A stretch of DNA of 64,000 bases from Pseudoalteromonas sp. XMcav2-N. Its GTDB lineage: Bacteria; Pseudomonadota; Gammaproteobacteria; Enterobacterales; Alteromonadaceae. Below, in pieces: positions 7,639 to 17,068 of this stretch. The first letter of the stretch is position 1, and every line of letters begins with the position of its first letter. The notes under the pieces were generated by a model. The model was not told the DNA's origin and searched no databases. It worked only from the letters and a program-made list of their open reading frames with translations. The position numbers and the translations under genes were made by a program. The stretch spans positions 1-64,000 of the forward strand of contig NZ_JAMXSF010000016.1 of assembly GCF_024124545.1 (NCBI RefSeq), in the 5' to 3' direction.

Positions 7639-9762
7639 ATGAAACCCTTACACTCTGCGTGTCGTTTAAGTGTACTCTCTTTGTCTCTTGCTGCGGCGTT
7701 TACTGCACATGCCGACAGTGCCATTGAAAAAATTGAAGTAACGGGAGAGCGTCAGGCTTATCGCGGTAACTTCACTCATCTGCAATCACCAGAAGCACTG
7801 TTCGAATTTGATTCTGAACTGATTGAACAAACTGGCGTAACAGGATTAACTCAGGTGTTGGATATGTCTGCGTCGGTCAGCCGACAGAATAGCCTGGGTG
7901 GTCTGTGGGACAGCTTTGCTATCCGTGGTTTTTTTGGGGACGAAAACGTACCCAGCGGATATCTGGTCAATGGCTTTAACGCAGGTCGTGGATTCTCAGG
8001 TCCCCGGGATGTGTCGGGCATTGAACGCGTTGAGGTGCTAAAGGGACCAAAAGCCGCTTTGTTTGGCCGAGGAGAGCCGGGTGGCTCAATCAATCTGGTA
8101 ACTAAAAAGCCTACCTTTCAGTCATCCAGCGAGTTTGAACTGACGGCGGGCAGCCGTGCACATCGCCGTTTGGTGGGAGATATCAACACTGTAATGTCAG
8201 ACTCGGTTGCGGGCCGCTTTATTGGTTTTTATCAGGAAGAAGACAGTTTTCGCGACACCATAGAAACACAAAAGCATGGCCTGATGGCGTCATTTGTGTT
8301 TGATCAGAGTGCAGATTCAACCTGGCACTATGACTTTGAATATGCCGAGCAGGAGATCCCGTTCGACCGCGGTATTCTCGCACTGAATGGTAACTTTGAC
8401 TTTATGCCTATTGAGCGTTTCCTGGGCGAGCCAGGTGATGGCCCAACGACCACTATGGTGCACGGTCACCAGGTTCAATGGTTATATGACTTAAACAGCG
8501 ACTGGCAACTGAGTTCGGCACTGGCTTTCAGGCAAACAGAGCTGGATAGTTTGTCTAGTGATGCCGATATTGCACCTTCGAGGCAAAAACTTTACCGTGA
8601 TTTTCAGACCCTGACGCGACAGCGCAGGTTGCGTGCCTATGATACTGATCAGTACGTGGCGCGCTTTGAACTGGCGGGTGATATCACAACAGGTTCAATC
8701 AAGCATCATATTATCGTGGGCGTTGACTACGACCGGTTTGAGTATGATCGTGACTACCGAGTTGCTCGCGCCCCAGCGCTGGGTCCGGACACGACCGATG
8801 CGCAGCTGTATGCCATTAATATTCATCAGCCTGTCTATGGCCAGCACACGCCACCGACCCCAAACCCGTTTATTGAGCGCCAACAAAATCAGTGGGCAAC
8901 GGGTTTGTATATCCAGGACCAGATAGCCCTGACTGACGCACTTCAGGTGCGGATTGGGGGTCGTTTTGACTGGTTAAAGCAAACCACAGACGACAAACTC
9001 AACAATATATACTTCGAACAGTCTGAACAACACTTCAGTCCGCAGTTGGGTCTCGTATATCAGTTTACTGATAGCTGGTCGCTGTACTCAACCTATGGCG
9101 AAGGCTATCGCCTGAACTTTGGTCTTGACTATAAAAATGAGAGCTTTGACCCGAACCAGAGCGAGTCAATTGAGTTCGGCAGTAAATGGTCACTGTTAGA
9201 TAATAATCTGGATGTTACGCTGGCGTACTTTGACAGTGAGCAGACTAACATCATAGTTGCGGATCTCAATCATCCAGGCCATAGCGCCGCCATTGGTGAA
9301 GCTACGAGTCAGGGCATTGAACTGGATGTCGTTGGCCAGTTGCCTGCCGATATTCAGATCCAGTTCTCTTACGCGTATCTGGATGCGCAGGTAAGTAAAG
9401 ACTCTGTTGATACTGGCCTGGGCGCGCCCATCAAAAAAGGCGATGACCTTCTGAATATCCCTGAGAACGCGGCCAGCATTCAGCTCAGCCAGCAATATAC
9501 TTTGAATGGCAATGCGTTGTCTGCGGGGATAGGTGCGCAGTACGTCGATGAACGACTGGGACAGCGTGGTACAGATTTCTATCTGCCTTCCTATGTTACG
9601 GTGAATCTGTTTGCAGAGTATGCGATCAGTGAGCGTTGGTCTGTCAAGGCACAGGTACATAATGCCTTTGACCGTAAACACTTTACCAACTCATATTCTC
9701 AGATTTGGGTGCAGCCAGGCGAGCCGCGCAAGGTCTTATTGTCGACATCTTATCAGTTCTAA
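7639..9762 (+). CDS. TonB-dependent outer-membrane receptor, siderophore/metallophore type
   Basis: This 707-residue outer-membrane receptor has a signal peptide (cleavage near THA-DSA), a TonB-box-like KIEVTG, a plug domain with AIRGFFGDENVPSGYLVNGF and a VEVLKGPKAALFGRGEPGG motif. It ends in an aromatic-terminated 22-strand barrel (last residues TSYQF). The plug motifs are those of the siderophore receptor group. I chose the ATG at 7639, preceded by AAGGA and a typical signal peptide, over the upstream frame extension from 7585. A Zur-like box just upstream suggests import of a zinc complex, perhaps the product of the nicotianamine-synthase-like gene at 14352. The ligand is not visible from sequence. 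Confidence 0.9.
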   Translation: MKPLHSACRLSVLSLSLAAAFTAHADSAIEKIEVTGERQAYRGNFTHLQSPEALFEFDSELIEQTGVTGLTQVLDMSASVSRQNSLGGLWDSFAIRGFFGDENVPSGYLVNGFNAGRGFSGPRDVSGIERVEVLKGPKAALFGRGEPGGSINLVTKKPTFQSSSEFELTAGSRAHRRLVGDINTVMSDSVAGRFIGFYQEEDSFRDTIETQKHGLMASFVFDQSADSTWHYDFEYAEQEIPFDRGILALNGNFDFMPIERFLGEPGDGPTTTMVHGHQVQWLYDLNSDWQLSSALAFRQTELDSLSSDADIAPSRQKLYRDFQTLTRQRRLRAYDTDQYVARFELAGDITTGSIKHHIIVGVDYDRFEYDRDYRVARAPALGPDTTDAQLYAINIHQPVYGQHTPPTPNPFIERQQNQWATGLYIQDQIALTDALQVRIGGRFDWLKQTTDDKLNNIYFEQSEQHFSPQLGLVYQFTDSWSLYSTYGEGYRLNFGLDYKNESFDPNQSESIEFGSKWSLLDNNLDVTLAYFDSEQTNIIVADLNHPGHSAAIGEATSQGIELDVVGQLPADIQIQFSYAYLDAQVSKDSVDTGLGAPIKKGDDLLNIPENAASIQLSQQYTLNGNALSAGIGAQYVDERLGQRGTDFYLPSYVTVNLFAEYAISERWSVKAQVHNAFDRKHFTNSYSQIWVQPGEPRKVLLSTSYQF

Positions 9763-9793
9763 CTTTTGCCCTTCGACTTGTTAGAAGTGTTTA

Positions 9794-9830
9794 ATGTGCC
9801 CTTGCGCTCCCTGCCCGGGCACATTTTTTT
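9794..9830 (+). terminator. Rho-independent terminator after the TonB-dependent receptor
   Basis: ATGTGCCC (9794-9801) pairs with GGGCACAT (9817-9824) and is followed by a run of seven T residues. The hairpin lies 32 bp after the receptor stop. Confidence 0.85.
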
Positions 9831-9880
9831 ATCTGTATTTTCGCAAGCGTAAGCAGTAAGCGCATATTACGCTGATGAAC

Positions 9881-9906
9881 AAAACCCGGCATATCCGCCG
9901 GGTTTT
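9881..9906 (-). terminator. Rho-independent terminator after the RND permease
   Basis: AAAACCCGGC (9881-9890) pairs with GCCGGGTTTT (9897-9906) around a 6-nt loop, giving flanking A and T runs on both strands. It ends the minus-strand pump operon and may back up termination of the convergent receptor. Confidence 0.85.
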
Positions 9907-9912
9907 CTATAT

Positions 9913-12900
9913 TTAAAGCTGACGGGCTTTGGCTGCTGGTTTGTATGACGTGAAGATCCGTTTAAGATCCTCCAGCATCACGTAAAGGCAAGGTACCATA
10001 AGCAGCGTTACCGCGGTTGCAAACAGCACCGAGAAGCTCAGTGAAATGGCGGTTGGTATTACAAACTGAGCCTGCAGACTCGATTCAAACATAATGGGTA
10101 CCAACCCCAAAAACGTGGTCAGCGAGGTAAGCAAGATGGCTCTGAAGCGTCCAATACCTGCCTCTACTACCGCAGCTTTCATATCTTGCCCGGCAGTTCT
10201 TTGACGATTGATCACATCAGTCATGACGAGCGAGTCGTTGATCACAACCCCCGCTGCGGCAACAATCCCAAAGACTGACATCATGCTCAGACTGTATCCC
10301 AGCAGGTAATGTCCCCACAGGGCCCCGACTACAGAAAACGGGATCACGGACATCACAATCAGCGGCTGCAGATAGCTCTTCATCGGCAGTGCCAGTAAGC
10401 AATAAACCACCAGCAAGCCAATGATGCCAAACGTCATCACCTGGCTTTGCTCTTGTTCTTGTGCTTCCAGCGCTACGCCCGGTTGAGTGGTGAGTCCCTG
10501 ATAAGTGCTTGTCAGCTCGGGCAGAAGCTGAGAGTCGATGTGATCGGCCATGTGTGAAACGGCGGTGTATTGGGCGTCAATATTGGCACTGATGGTTACG
10601 ACCTGGTGGCCCTGCTCCCGATGGATACTCGAAAAGCCCGGTACTGCAACGGTTTGCGCAACATCACCAAAAAACACCTGTTCACCATTTGGCAGAGTGA
10701 TCAATGTGTGCAGCAGCGCGCTCAGCTGCTGGCGGTCTGAAAGGGTGCCACGGACCTTGAATACTACTTCCTGACCTTCGCGCATAATGCGCTGTATTTC
10801 CAGACCATAGAAGCGGGCACCAACCTGGCGAGTCACTTCCTTTGCACTAAGCTTGAGCTGATGGGCCAGTGGTTTAAGCTGGATCTGGTACTCAGTCTGG
10901 GCGTTATCCAGTGTAGAGTAGACACTGTGTACGCCACGAATTGTGTTGAGCTGATTAATGAAGTCCCGACTTGCCCGTGACAGTGTTTCTGCGTCTTTGG
11001 CGAACAGGCGGTATTCAAGATCGCTCTTTTCGGCGATGTCGATGACATCTGATTCAATGGTGAGCTTTTTAACGCCAGGTATATCGGGCAGCTGTTCACG
11101 CCAGCGCCTTGCCAGCTCGAAGGTGTCGAAGGGGCGTTGTGCTTCTGGTACCAAAGGGACAACCACTTCCGCCTCAGTGAGGTGGTCGATGCGGGTATAC
11201 ATCACATCCATCATGGGTTTACCGGTTTCGGTCTGGATTGCATGCTCAACCCGATTGATCAGATTCTCTATTTGTTCGACGGCGTTGAGTGTCTGTGCTT
11301 CAGAGACCGTATGATGCATTTGAATATTGATTGACGGGTAGTCATGCGGCACTTTGGGCACAGGGGTAAAGCGTAATAAGCCACTTATAACCAGGCAGAG
11401 GGCCAGTACCAGCAGGCAAATAAATCCGGCGATGACTGCATAACGATAGTGAATACAGCGATTTAGCAGCGGTGCATAATAACTGTGTAGCAGGTATTGA
11501 AGGCGGGCATTGAAGCGATTACGCCAGTGATCCTTCGGCTTAGGTGGTAACCGGGTTGCGGCTAAGTGTGCCGGTAAAATCAGCTTTGATTCAATCAGGC
11601 TGAAGAACAAACACAAGATACACACTCCGGCGATGGCGATAAATTGCCCTGAGTTGGGTCCGCTGCTGAACATAAAGGGCATAAACACGGCAATGGTGGT
11701 CAGCACACCAAAGGTGGCGGGCATCGCGACTTTTTGTGCTCCCCGGATCACCTGAGCGGGTGTGTGCCCATTGGACTCAACCTGCTCACAGACGCTTTCG
11801 CCAATCACGATGGCATCATCTACCACAATCCCGAGCACCATAATAAAGGCAAATAATGACACCAGGTTCATGGTAATGCCAAACAGTGGCATTAACCAAA
11901 AAGCGCCGAGCATAGAAACCGGTAAACCGATCATCACCCAGACCGCCAGGCGGGTGCGCAGAAACACGGCCAGCACAATAAACACCAAAATGGCACCCTG
12001 GGCGAGATTTTCCAGCATCATATTGAGGCGCCCCTGCAAATAATGAGTAACGTCGACAAACTCGTGGATATGAATATGCTCGGGCAACGCCCGGCGCTTG
12101 TATTCGATATAGGCTTTTACCTGTGCAACCACTGCGGTCAGTGATTGCTCTTTGGCTGCCAGCACCATGATATAAACCGCCTGTTCACCGTTGAAGCGGC
12201 CTGCATCCAGGGTCTCGCGAAAACCATCCTTGATGGTGGCAATATCTCGGAGCAGCACAGTTTCACCCAAAGGTCCGGTAATGACTGGTGTATTGGCAAG
12301 GTCGCTGCCTTGATAGCCCCGCTGCTCAAGTCTGAGATAGATGTTACCACGGGCGGTTTTAATCTGGCCTGCGGAGAGGTTATCGGCGTGGGTCTGGATT
12401 GCATCTACGACGTCTGACAGGCTCAGTTTGTACTCCTGTAAGCGAATGGGAGAAAGCTCGATGGCAACTTCGTAGTCGGGAATGGCAGACAGGTCAACAT
12501 GAGAGATCCCATCGAGTTGCAGCAATTCATCTTTTAATTCGTTGCCCAGTTTTCTCAGCTCTAGCGGGTTATCCGGGCCTGACAACACAACACTGAGGGC
12601 ACGCTGGCGCTGTGCTCGCTCGGTAATGCGCAGTGGCTCCATGGTCGCGGGGAAAGTTGCTATGGCATCCAGCTTCATTTTAATTTCATCCAGCCGGTAT
12701 GCCAGATCCTGATCGTGTTCCAGCTCAATATCGACCAATCCGCGTGATGGTGTGGCCTGGCTGGTCAGGCGTTTGATGCCTACCTGTGGTTTCAAAGCCT
12801 GTTCAATCTTCAACAGGATGTTTTCTTCGATTTCTCTGGCTGATGCGCCAAGCTGGGTGGCTGTTACGACTATCCTGTTATTGTCAGACACCGGGAAAGT

Positions 12901-13017
12901 TTGTCGTTGGAGCCCCTGATAGCTGAGCAACCCCATGCAGACGATAAATAGCATCAGCAGGTTAGCAGCCACCGGATGATGGACGAAATAACTGATGAGT
13001 CCGTGTCGCTGCGTCAT
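9913..13017 (-). CDS. RND efflux pump inner-membrane permease (AcrB/MexB superfamily)
   Basis: At 1034 residues the protein has the length and layout of an RND permease. A first membrane helix follows SYFVHHPVAANLLML. Two large periplasmic loops are separated by helix bundles, and the proton-relay motif LGIVVDDAIVIGESV sits in helix 4. The second half repeats it as a degenerate AAAGVVINDSLVMTDVINRQR. It would form the trimeric proton-driven pump of a tripartite exporter. Its ATG overlaps the stop of the adaptor gene (ATGA), so the two are coupled. No outer-membrane TolC-type gene is adjacent. The operon diverges from the nicotianamine-synthase-like operon across a Zur-like box, so export of a metallophore or of zinc-stress products is possible. 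Confidence 0.92.
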   Translation of the reverse strand: MTQRHGLISYFVHHPVAANLLMLFIVCMGLLSYQGLQRQTFPVSDNNRIVVTATQLGASAREIEENILLKIEQALKPQVGIKRLTSQATPSRGLVDIELEHDQDLAYRLDEIKMKLDAIATFPATMEPLRITERAQRQRALSVVLSGPDNPLELRKLGNELKDELLQLDGISHVDLSAIPDYEVAIELSPIRLQEYKLSLSDVVDAIQTHADNLSAGQIKTARGNIYLRLEQRGYQGSDLANTPVITGPLGETVLLRDIATIKDGFRETLDAGRFNGEQAVYIMVLAAKEQSLTAVVAQVKAYIEYKRRALPEHIHIHEFVDVTHYLQGRLNMMLENLAQGAILVFIVLAVFLRTRLAVWVMIGLPVSMLGAFWLMPLFGITMNLVSLFAFIMVLGIVVDDAIVIGESVCEQVESNGHTPAQVIRGAQKVAMPATFGVLTTIAVFMPFMFSSGPNSGQFIAIAGVCILCLFFSLIESKLILPAHLAATRLPPKPKDHWRNRFNARLQYLLHSYYAPLLNRCIHYRYAVIAGFICLLVLALCLVISGLLRFTPVPKVPHDYPSINIQMHHTVSEAQTLNAVEQIENLINRVEHAIQTETGKPMMDVMYTRIDHLTEAEVVVPLVPEAQRPFDTFELARRWREQLPDIPGVKKLTIESDVIDIAEKSDLEYRLFAKDAETLSRASRDFINQLNTIRGVHSVYSTLDNAQTEYQIQLKPLAHQLKLSAKEVTRQVGARFYGLEIQRIMREGQEVVFKVRGTLSDRQQLSALLHTLITLPNGEQVFFGDVAQTVAVPGFSSIHREQGHQVVTISANIDAQYTAVSHMADHIDSQLLPELTSTYQGLTTQPGVALEAQEQEQSQVMTFGIIGLLVVYCLLALPMKSYLQPLIVMSVIPFSVVGALWGHYLLGYSLSMMSVFGIVAAAGVVINDSLVMTDVINRQRTAGQDMKAAVVEAGIGRFRAILLTSLTTFLGLVPIMFESSLQAQFVIPTAISLSFSVLFATAVTLLMVPCLYVMLEDLKRIFTSYKPAAKARQL

Positions 13018-14186
13018 TGCTTTTCTCCTTTGACTGCCAGCTGAGTGTGAGTTAAATCGCTACGCACCTGCATGCCCGTTTGAGGGTAATCAGGCAAATG
13101 CGTGACAACCTGATGATCTGACAGTGGCGGGGCGCTGAGCACAACATAGTTGTGTTCCCGGCGGAGTATGTTGGCAGAGTACTGCACCAGTCTTTGCTGT
13201 GGACTTGTCAACCAGAGTGTGTCGTTCTTAATCCACTCTTGTGGCACTCTCAGCACATTCTTAAGGGTGATCCCCGCAACCTGTGCCTGCAAAAACTGGC
13301 CAAAATAGACTGCAGGCATTGAGCTATGCAGTGCGTACGGATCGTCTATCCGGATCACATAGTAGGCCATTCTTGTCGTGTCACTGAGCTGACCGGTATG
13401 CCGGACAAGTGTGCCTGTACGGTGTACATTCTCGGCTGTGATCTGCACGTTTGGTGCCGGTAACACTGGCAGAAAAGGCCGCTCGAACTGGGCAACAGGC
13501 ACATGGAGTTCTGCGTAGCTCAGGTTAACCAGTCGGCCAAGCGCCTGACCCGCAGAGATAACCTGGCCCAGGCCAGTATCTCGTTGTGTTACCAGTGAAT
13601 CGTAAGGCGCATAATACTGAGTACGGGCCAGATCTTTTTCTGCCTGCGCCAGTTGCGCTTCGGCCGCCTTAAGTTGTGCTCTGGCACTGGCGACCTGAGG
13701 TTTGCGCAGTGCCAGTTCTGTGACATGGGGGCTGTGTGCCCATTCTTTTTTGGCCACATCAGCGAGCGCGATTTGCTCAGATAAATGTGCCTGAGCCAGC
13801 GCCAGCTCGGCCTGCTTGTTCAGCAACTGAGTTTGGTAATCAAAGGGGTCCAGTCTGGCCAGTATATCGCCTTTGTTAATAATGCCACCTTCGATAAATG
13901 CCTCGTTGAGCCAGGCAATTTTACCTGGCAGCTCAAAAGCGACCTCTGTTTGCTCTGCGGGTTTTAAAATTCCAGACAATGACAGTGTTGTTTGATGATC
14001 TATTGCCACCAGTGGAGTGCTTGATACCAGCGGAAGTTGCACATCCTGTGGTTGAGTGTCCTTTGTCGGACTTGCCAGAGTCAGTAAGGCTGCACATGCG
14101 GAACCGCCCGCAATTAGTACCGCTATGAGGGCCGCATAACGCCGTTTAAGTTGATGAAAAGAAGACTTATTTTTATTTGTATCCAT
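13014..14186 (-). CDS. RND efflux periplasmic adaptor (membrane fusion protein)
   Basis: This protein of about 390 residues has an N-terminal membrane anchor (RYAALIAVLIAGGSACAALLTLA), a split lipoyl domain around EVAFELPGKIAWLNEAFIEGG and YAPYDSLVTQRDTGLGQVISAG, and a helical hairpin rich in Ala, Gln and Leu between them (about 120-185). This is the standard adaptor that bridges an RND permease to an outer-membrane channel. A GTG start at 14207 is possible; the ATG at 14186 has GAGAA at suitable spacing and gives a normal N-terminus. The stop overlaps the permease start by 4 bp. Confidence 0.9.
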   Translation of the reverse strand: MDTNKNKSSFHQLKRRYAALIAVLIAGGSACAALLTLASPTKDTQPQDVQLPLVSSTPLVAIDHQTTLSLSGILKPAEQTEVAFELPGKIAWLNEAFIEGGIINKGDILARLDPFDYQTQLLNKQAELALAQAHLSEQIALADVAKKEWAHSPHVTELALRKPQVASARAQLKAAEAQLAQAEKDLARTQYYAPYDSLVTQRDTGLGQVISAGQALGRLVNLSYAELHVPVAQFERPFLPVLPAPNVQITAENVHRTGTLVRHTGQLSDTTRMAYYVIRIDDPYALHSSMPAVYFGQFLQAQVAGITLKNVLRVPQEWIKNDTLWLTSPQQRLVQYSANILRREHNYVVLSAPPLSDHQVVTHLPDYPQTGMQVRSDLTHTQLAVKGEKQ

Positions 14187-14305
14187 AATAAATTCTCGGG
14201 GTGTCACTTTCCTGTAATGGTAAATTATTTGTTTCAGTGATTTTTAAGTCGCTAAGTTAATTAAAATTTATTGAATAAATGGGTTTACACATAAATAACC
14301 TATGG

Positions 14306-14322
14306 GTTATGTTATAACATAA
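14306..14322. promoter_or_regulatory. Zur-like operator between the RND pump and the nicotianamine-synthase-like operon
   Basis: TTATGTTATAACATAA (14307-14322) is a perfect 16-bp palindrome. Its embedded core GTTATGTTATAAC (14306-14318) differs by one base from the Zur core GTTATA-N-TATAAC. It lies 33 bp before the ATG at 14352 and about 120 bp from the divergent adaptor start, so it could control both directions. The identical 13-mer recurs at 16949. Confidence 0.7.
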
Positions 14323-14351
14323 AATCGGAACAGTACAGCAGTGACTTACTT

Positions 14352-15173
14352 ATGACTATCGCGAATCAGGTAGGGATCCACGCCTCGCAAATTGTGGACG
14401 TTTATGAACAAATTCATGCCATGGAGGGATTGACCATCAACAGCGAGTCAATGGCAGTCTTCGATCGGTTTCTAGGATTGCTGTCCAATGAACATGGCAG
14501 TGAGTTTGCCGAGCAGGTACTTGCTCAGACAAACATTAAGGCCATCAAACCCCAGATACAGCATTTATTTAGTCTGGCATCCAGCATGTATGAACGACAC
14601 TGGGCACAGCGCATTGTGACCAGCACAGCGCCGCAACAGGTGTTACGAGAAGAGTACCCATACTTCAAACACTATCGACGTGCTACAGGTCTGGAAATTA
14701 ATGCCATACACTCATTGGCCGATGAACCGGCAAAGCGGGTGTTGATGGTTGGTTCTGGTGCTTTGCCTCTGACTTCACTGGCATTACATGGTGCCGGGTT
14801 AGAGGTTGATAACCTCGATATTCAGTATGACGACCTGATGCTTGGCAAGCAGGTTTGTGGCGCGCTATCTGCTGGTAATCAGATGGATTTTATTCACAAT
14901 GATATCTGTGAACAGGCCGATCTGGATCGGTATGATGTGATCTGGCTTGCTGCTTTGGTCGGAGATGAGCAGCTAAAAGACAAAATCATTGCGCACTTGT
15001 ACGAGCAAATGCGTCCGGGTGCTCAACTGGTCGTTCGCACCGCATTTAATCTGCGCACTTTGTTGTATCCGAGTATCGATGAGGCTGGTCTGGCGCCGTT
15101 TCAACTGAAACTAAAAATTCAGACTTACGCCGATAACTTCCATTCTATTTTGATTGCGCAAAAACCGGTTTAG
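14352..15173 (+). CDS. Nicotianamine-synthase-like enzyme (CntL/NAS family)
   Basis: This 273-residue protein matches the nicotianamine synthase family. It has RVLMVGSGALPLTSLAL (plant NAS: VGSGPLPLTS), then WLAALVGDEQLKDKIIAHL, MRPGAQLVVRTAFNLRTLLYP and a closing SILIAQK. These form the SAM-binding Rossmann core; the helical N-terminus is also NAS-like. Family members transfer 3-amino-3-carboxypropyl groups from SAM to build metal-binding nicotianamine, staphylopine or pseudopaline intermediates. The length is close to bacterial CntL (about 270). It heads an operon with an MFS exporter and a hotdog-like protein behind a Zur-like palindrome. No CntM-type opine dehydrogenase or CntK-type racemase is seen in the window, so the product is unknown. 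Confidence 0.85.
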   Translation: MTIANQVGIHASQIVDVYEQIHAMEGLTINSESMAVFDRFLGLLSNEHGSEFAEQVLAQTNIKAIKPQIQHLFSLASSMYERHWAQRIVTSTAPQQVLREEYPYFKHYRRATGLEINAIHSLADEPAKRVLMVGSGALPLTSLALHGAGLEVDNLDIQYDDLMLGKQVCGALSAGNQMDFIHNDICEQADLDRYDVIWLAALVGDEQLKDKIIAHLYEQMRPGAQLVVRTAFNLRTLLYPSIDEAGLAPFQLKLKIQTYADNFHSILIAQKPV

Positions 15174-15178
15174 CGGCT

Positions 15179-16444
15179 ATGTCGATGTTTACGTCTTATC
15201 TGAAGCTCAGCGTTGAGTACCGCTGCATGCTCGTAGCGGCATTCGTATTTAATCTGGGCTTTTACATGCTAATCCCGTTTTTAGCGGGTTACCTTAAGCA
15301 AGACTTGCTGCTGAGCGCCACCCTGGTTGGACTGGTTTTGGGTGTGCGCTCTTTTTGCCAGCAAGGTCTGTTTCTGGTCGGTGGATTATTGGCCGATCTG
15401 TTTGGGGTTAAAAAGCCCATCGTTGCAGGCTGTTTGCTGAGAGCTTTGGGCTTTTGTCTGTTTTTGTTTTCACAGGTGACAGAGTTACTGTTTTTAGCTG
15501 CCTTTTTAACCGGCTTTGCCGGGGCGCTATTTACACCCGCGGCGCAGTCTTATTTTTCTAAACAAACTGAGCTCAGCAGTGCCCAGATGTTTGCCCTGGT
15601 CGGGGTTGCGAGAAATGGCGGTGAACTATTGGGGCCCGTATGCGGGCTTATGCTACTGACCGTAAGCTTTGATGTGTTGTGTGTGGTATCAGCGCTACCT
15701 TTTGCGCTCTTTGCCTTGCTCTTTGTGGTGTTACTGCCGGGCAAGCAGGTTCAGGCAAGTAGCAGCAATGTCAAATCAACATCTGAAGGAGGGGGCATAT
15801 CGGCAATGATTGCAGGTGTACTGGGAAACAGGAAGTTCTTGTTATTTTCCATCATCATGTCCGGATATTTTATGTTGATCAATCAGATCTCATTTGCCAT
15901 TCCGCTGCACCTGGTGACGCAGTCAGGAGAGCCCAAAGAGGTGGCCTGGGTGCTGACCTTGTGCGCACTTATCGCCATTGTATTGCAATTTCCTGTAACA
16001 CGTCTGTGTGAGCGCTGGTTGTCGCCCGAAAAGTGGATCAGTATAGGGATCGCCCTGATGGGACTGTCATTTGCAACCCTGATACCAAACTGGGCATCTC
16101 AGTCGGGCGTTTTGTATTACCTGCCCATGAGCCTGCTGGCCATACTATTTACGCTCGGTACTATGGTGAGCTTTCCGTTTATCATGAGCCAGATTTCGGT
16201 ACTGGCTGAGGGGAAATCTGTTGCAACGCATTACGGGTTTTTCTACTTGTTTGCTGGTGTCGGCTTAATTGCAGGGAGCGCCCTGGTAGGTGTTGCATTT
16301 GACTATGCGGCACTCAATGCCAATCTCGCCTGGTATTGCCTGATAGCCATCGGTGTCTTAACTGCAGTGCTGAACACTGTGTTTATGGCAGCGCCCAGCG
16401 CTAATTCTCAAATTCAAACAACCAGTCCATCTACATCAAAGTAA
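15179..16444 (+). CDS. MFS transporter, probable metallophore exporter
   Basis: This 421-residue polytopic protein shows about 12 membrane helices in two six-helix halves around a hydrophilic loop near residues 190-210. It has an MFS-type loop after helix 2 (GGLLADLFGVKKPIVAG, the motif-A position). It begins 5 bp after the NAS-like gene and is clearly co-transcribed. In staphylopine and related loci an MFS exporter (CntE type) sits beside the NAS gene and releases the metallophore, so the same role is inferred here. Substrate specificity cannot be read from the sequence. Confidence 0.85.
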   Translation: MSMFTSYLKLSVEYRCMLVAAFVFNLGFYMLIPFLAGYLKQDLLLSATLVGLVLGVRSFCQQGLFLVGGLLADLFGVKKPIVAGCLLRALGFCLFLFSQVTELLFLAAFLTGFAGALFTPAAQSYFSKQTELSSAQMFALVGVARNGGELLGPVCGLMLLTVSFDVLCVVSALPFALFALLFVVLLPGKQVQASSSNVKSTSEGGGISAMIAGVLGNRKFLLFSIIMSGYFMLINQISFAIPLHLVTQSGEPKEVAWVLTLCALIAIVLQFPVTRLCERWLSPEKWISIGIALMGLSFATLIPNWASQSGVLYYLPMSLLAILFTLGTMVSFPFIMSQISVLAEGKSVATHYGFFYLFAGVGLIAGSALVGVAFDYAALNANLAWYCLIAIGVLTAVLNTVFMAAPSANSQIQTTSPSTSK

Positions 16445-16453
16445 GGATTAACC

Positions 16454-16906
16454 ATGATTCAACTAACCCAAGCGCAGCAGCGCGCTTATATGTCAGATTA
16501 CCTCGAAAATGGCTGGCGTGAAGAGCGTATGTCTTTTAGCTCTGTCTCTCTGGAGCCCGGTTATATTGACGGTCGCATTAATGTTGAGCATTTTCAAATG
16601 CCCGGAGATGGCCGTTTTCATTTTAGTGCTCAAAGCGCCATGATCTGGATTTCCCAGCTGGGGATTATTTACGGATGCTGGGACAACCAGTTGACCGAAA
16701 AGGTAGGGGAAGTCTACCTCAGAGACTTAGACATTAAGTTTAAACGTACTATCAATACGACTGAAGAAGTCCGCTTTGAAGGGTTCTTTCCTAAGCATTG
16801 TAAGAAGCGACTATCTGACAACCTCGTCTATTACAAGAATGGCCAGATCCACGTCGAAGGCGGCGCTTTCACAGGCACTGCGAGCTTTCTGGTTCCAACC
16901 GGTTAA
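16454..16906 (+). CDS. Small hotdog-fold-like protein in the NAS operon
   Basis: This 150-residue protein follows the MFS gene by 9 bp with a strong AAGGA site, so it is the third gene of the NAS-like operon. A central helix-like stretch (HFSAQSAMIWISQLGIIYG) followed by beta-rich segments (EVYLRDLDIKFKRTI, VRFEGFF, GAFTGTASFLV) resembles hotdog dehydratases and thioesterases of the FabA/FabZ/FcoT kind. No catalytic His or Asp/Glu can be assigned with confidence. If it is a thioesterase or acyl-binding protein, it might modify the NAS product; that is conjecture. I do not recognise an exact family. Confidence 0.55.
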   Translation: MIQLTQAQQRAYMSDYLENGWREERMSFSSVSLEPGYIDGRINVEHFQMPGDGRFHFSAQSAMIWISQLGIIYGCWDNQLTEKVGEVYLRDLDIKFKRTINTTEEVRFEGFFPKHCKKRLSDNLVYYKNGQIHVEGGAFTGTASFLVPTG

Positions 16907-16948
16907 TGGGACAAGTAAATAAAAACTGTTCCTATTTAGTGTTTTGAT

Positions 16949-16961
16949 GTTATGTTATAAC
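16949..16961 (+). promoter_or_regulatory. Zur-like operator ahead of the ABC exporter operon
   Basis: GTTATGTTATAAC at 16949-16961 is identical to the core at 14306-14318 and one base from the Zur core GTTATA-N-TATAAC. It lies in the 162-bp gap between the hotdog gene and the ABC ATPase, about 108 bp ahead of the GTG start. Confidence 0.6.
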
Positions 16962-17068
16962 CAAACGTGGCGTTGATTGCGTCTATTCGAACCGTTCATG
17001 CTCAACCAGGCTGACACACTAGCTGGCTTGGGCGTGCGCGGTTTTTATCGTATCAGGGAGTATTCTTA

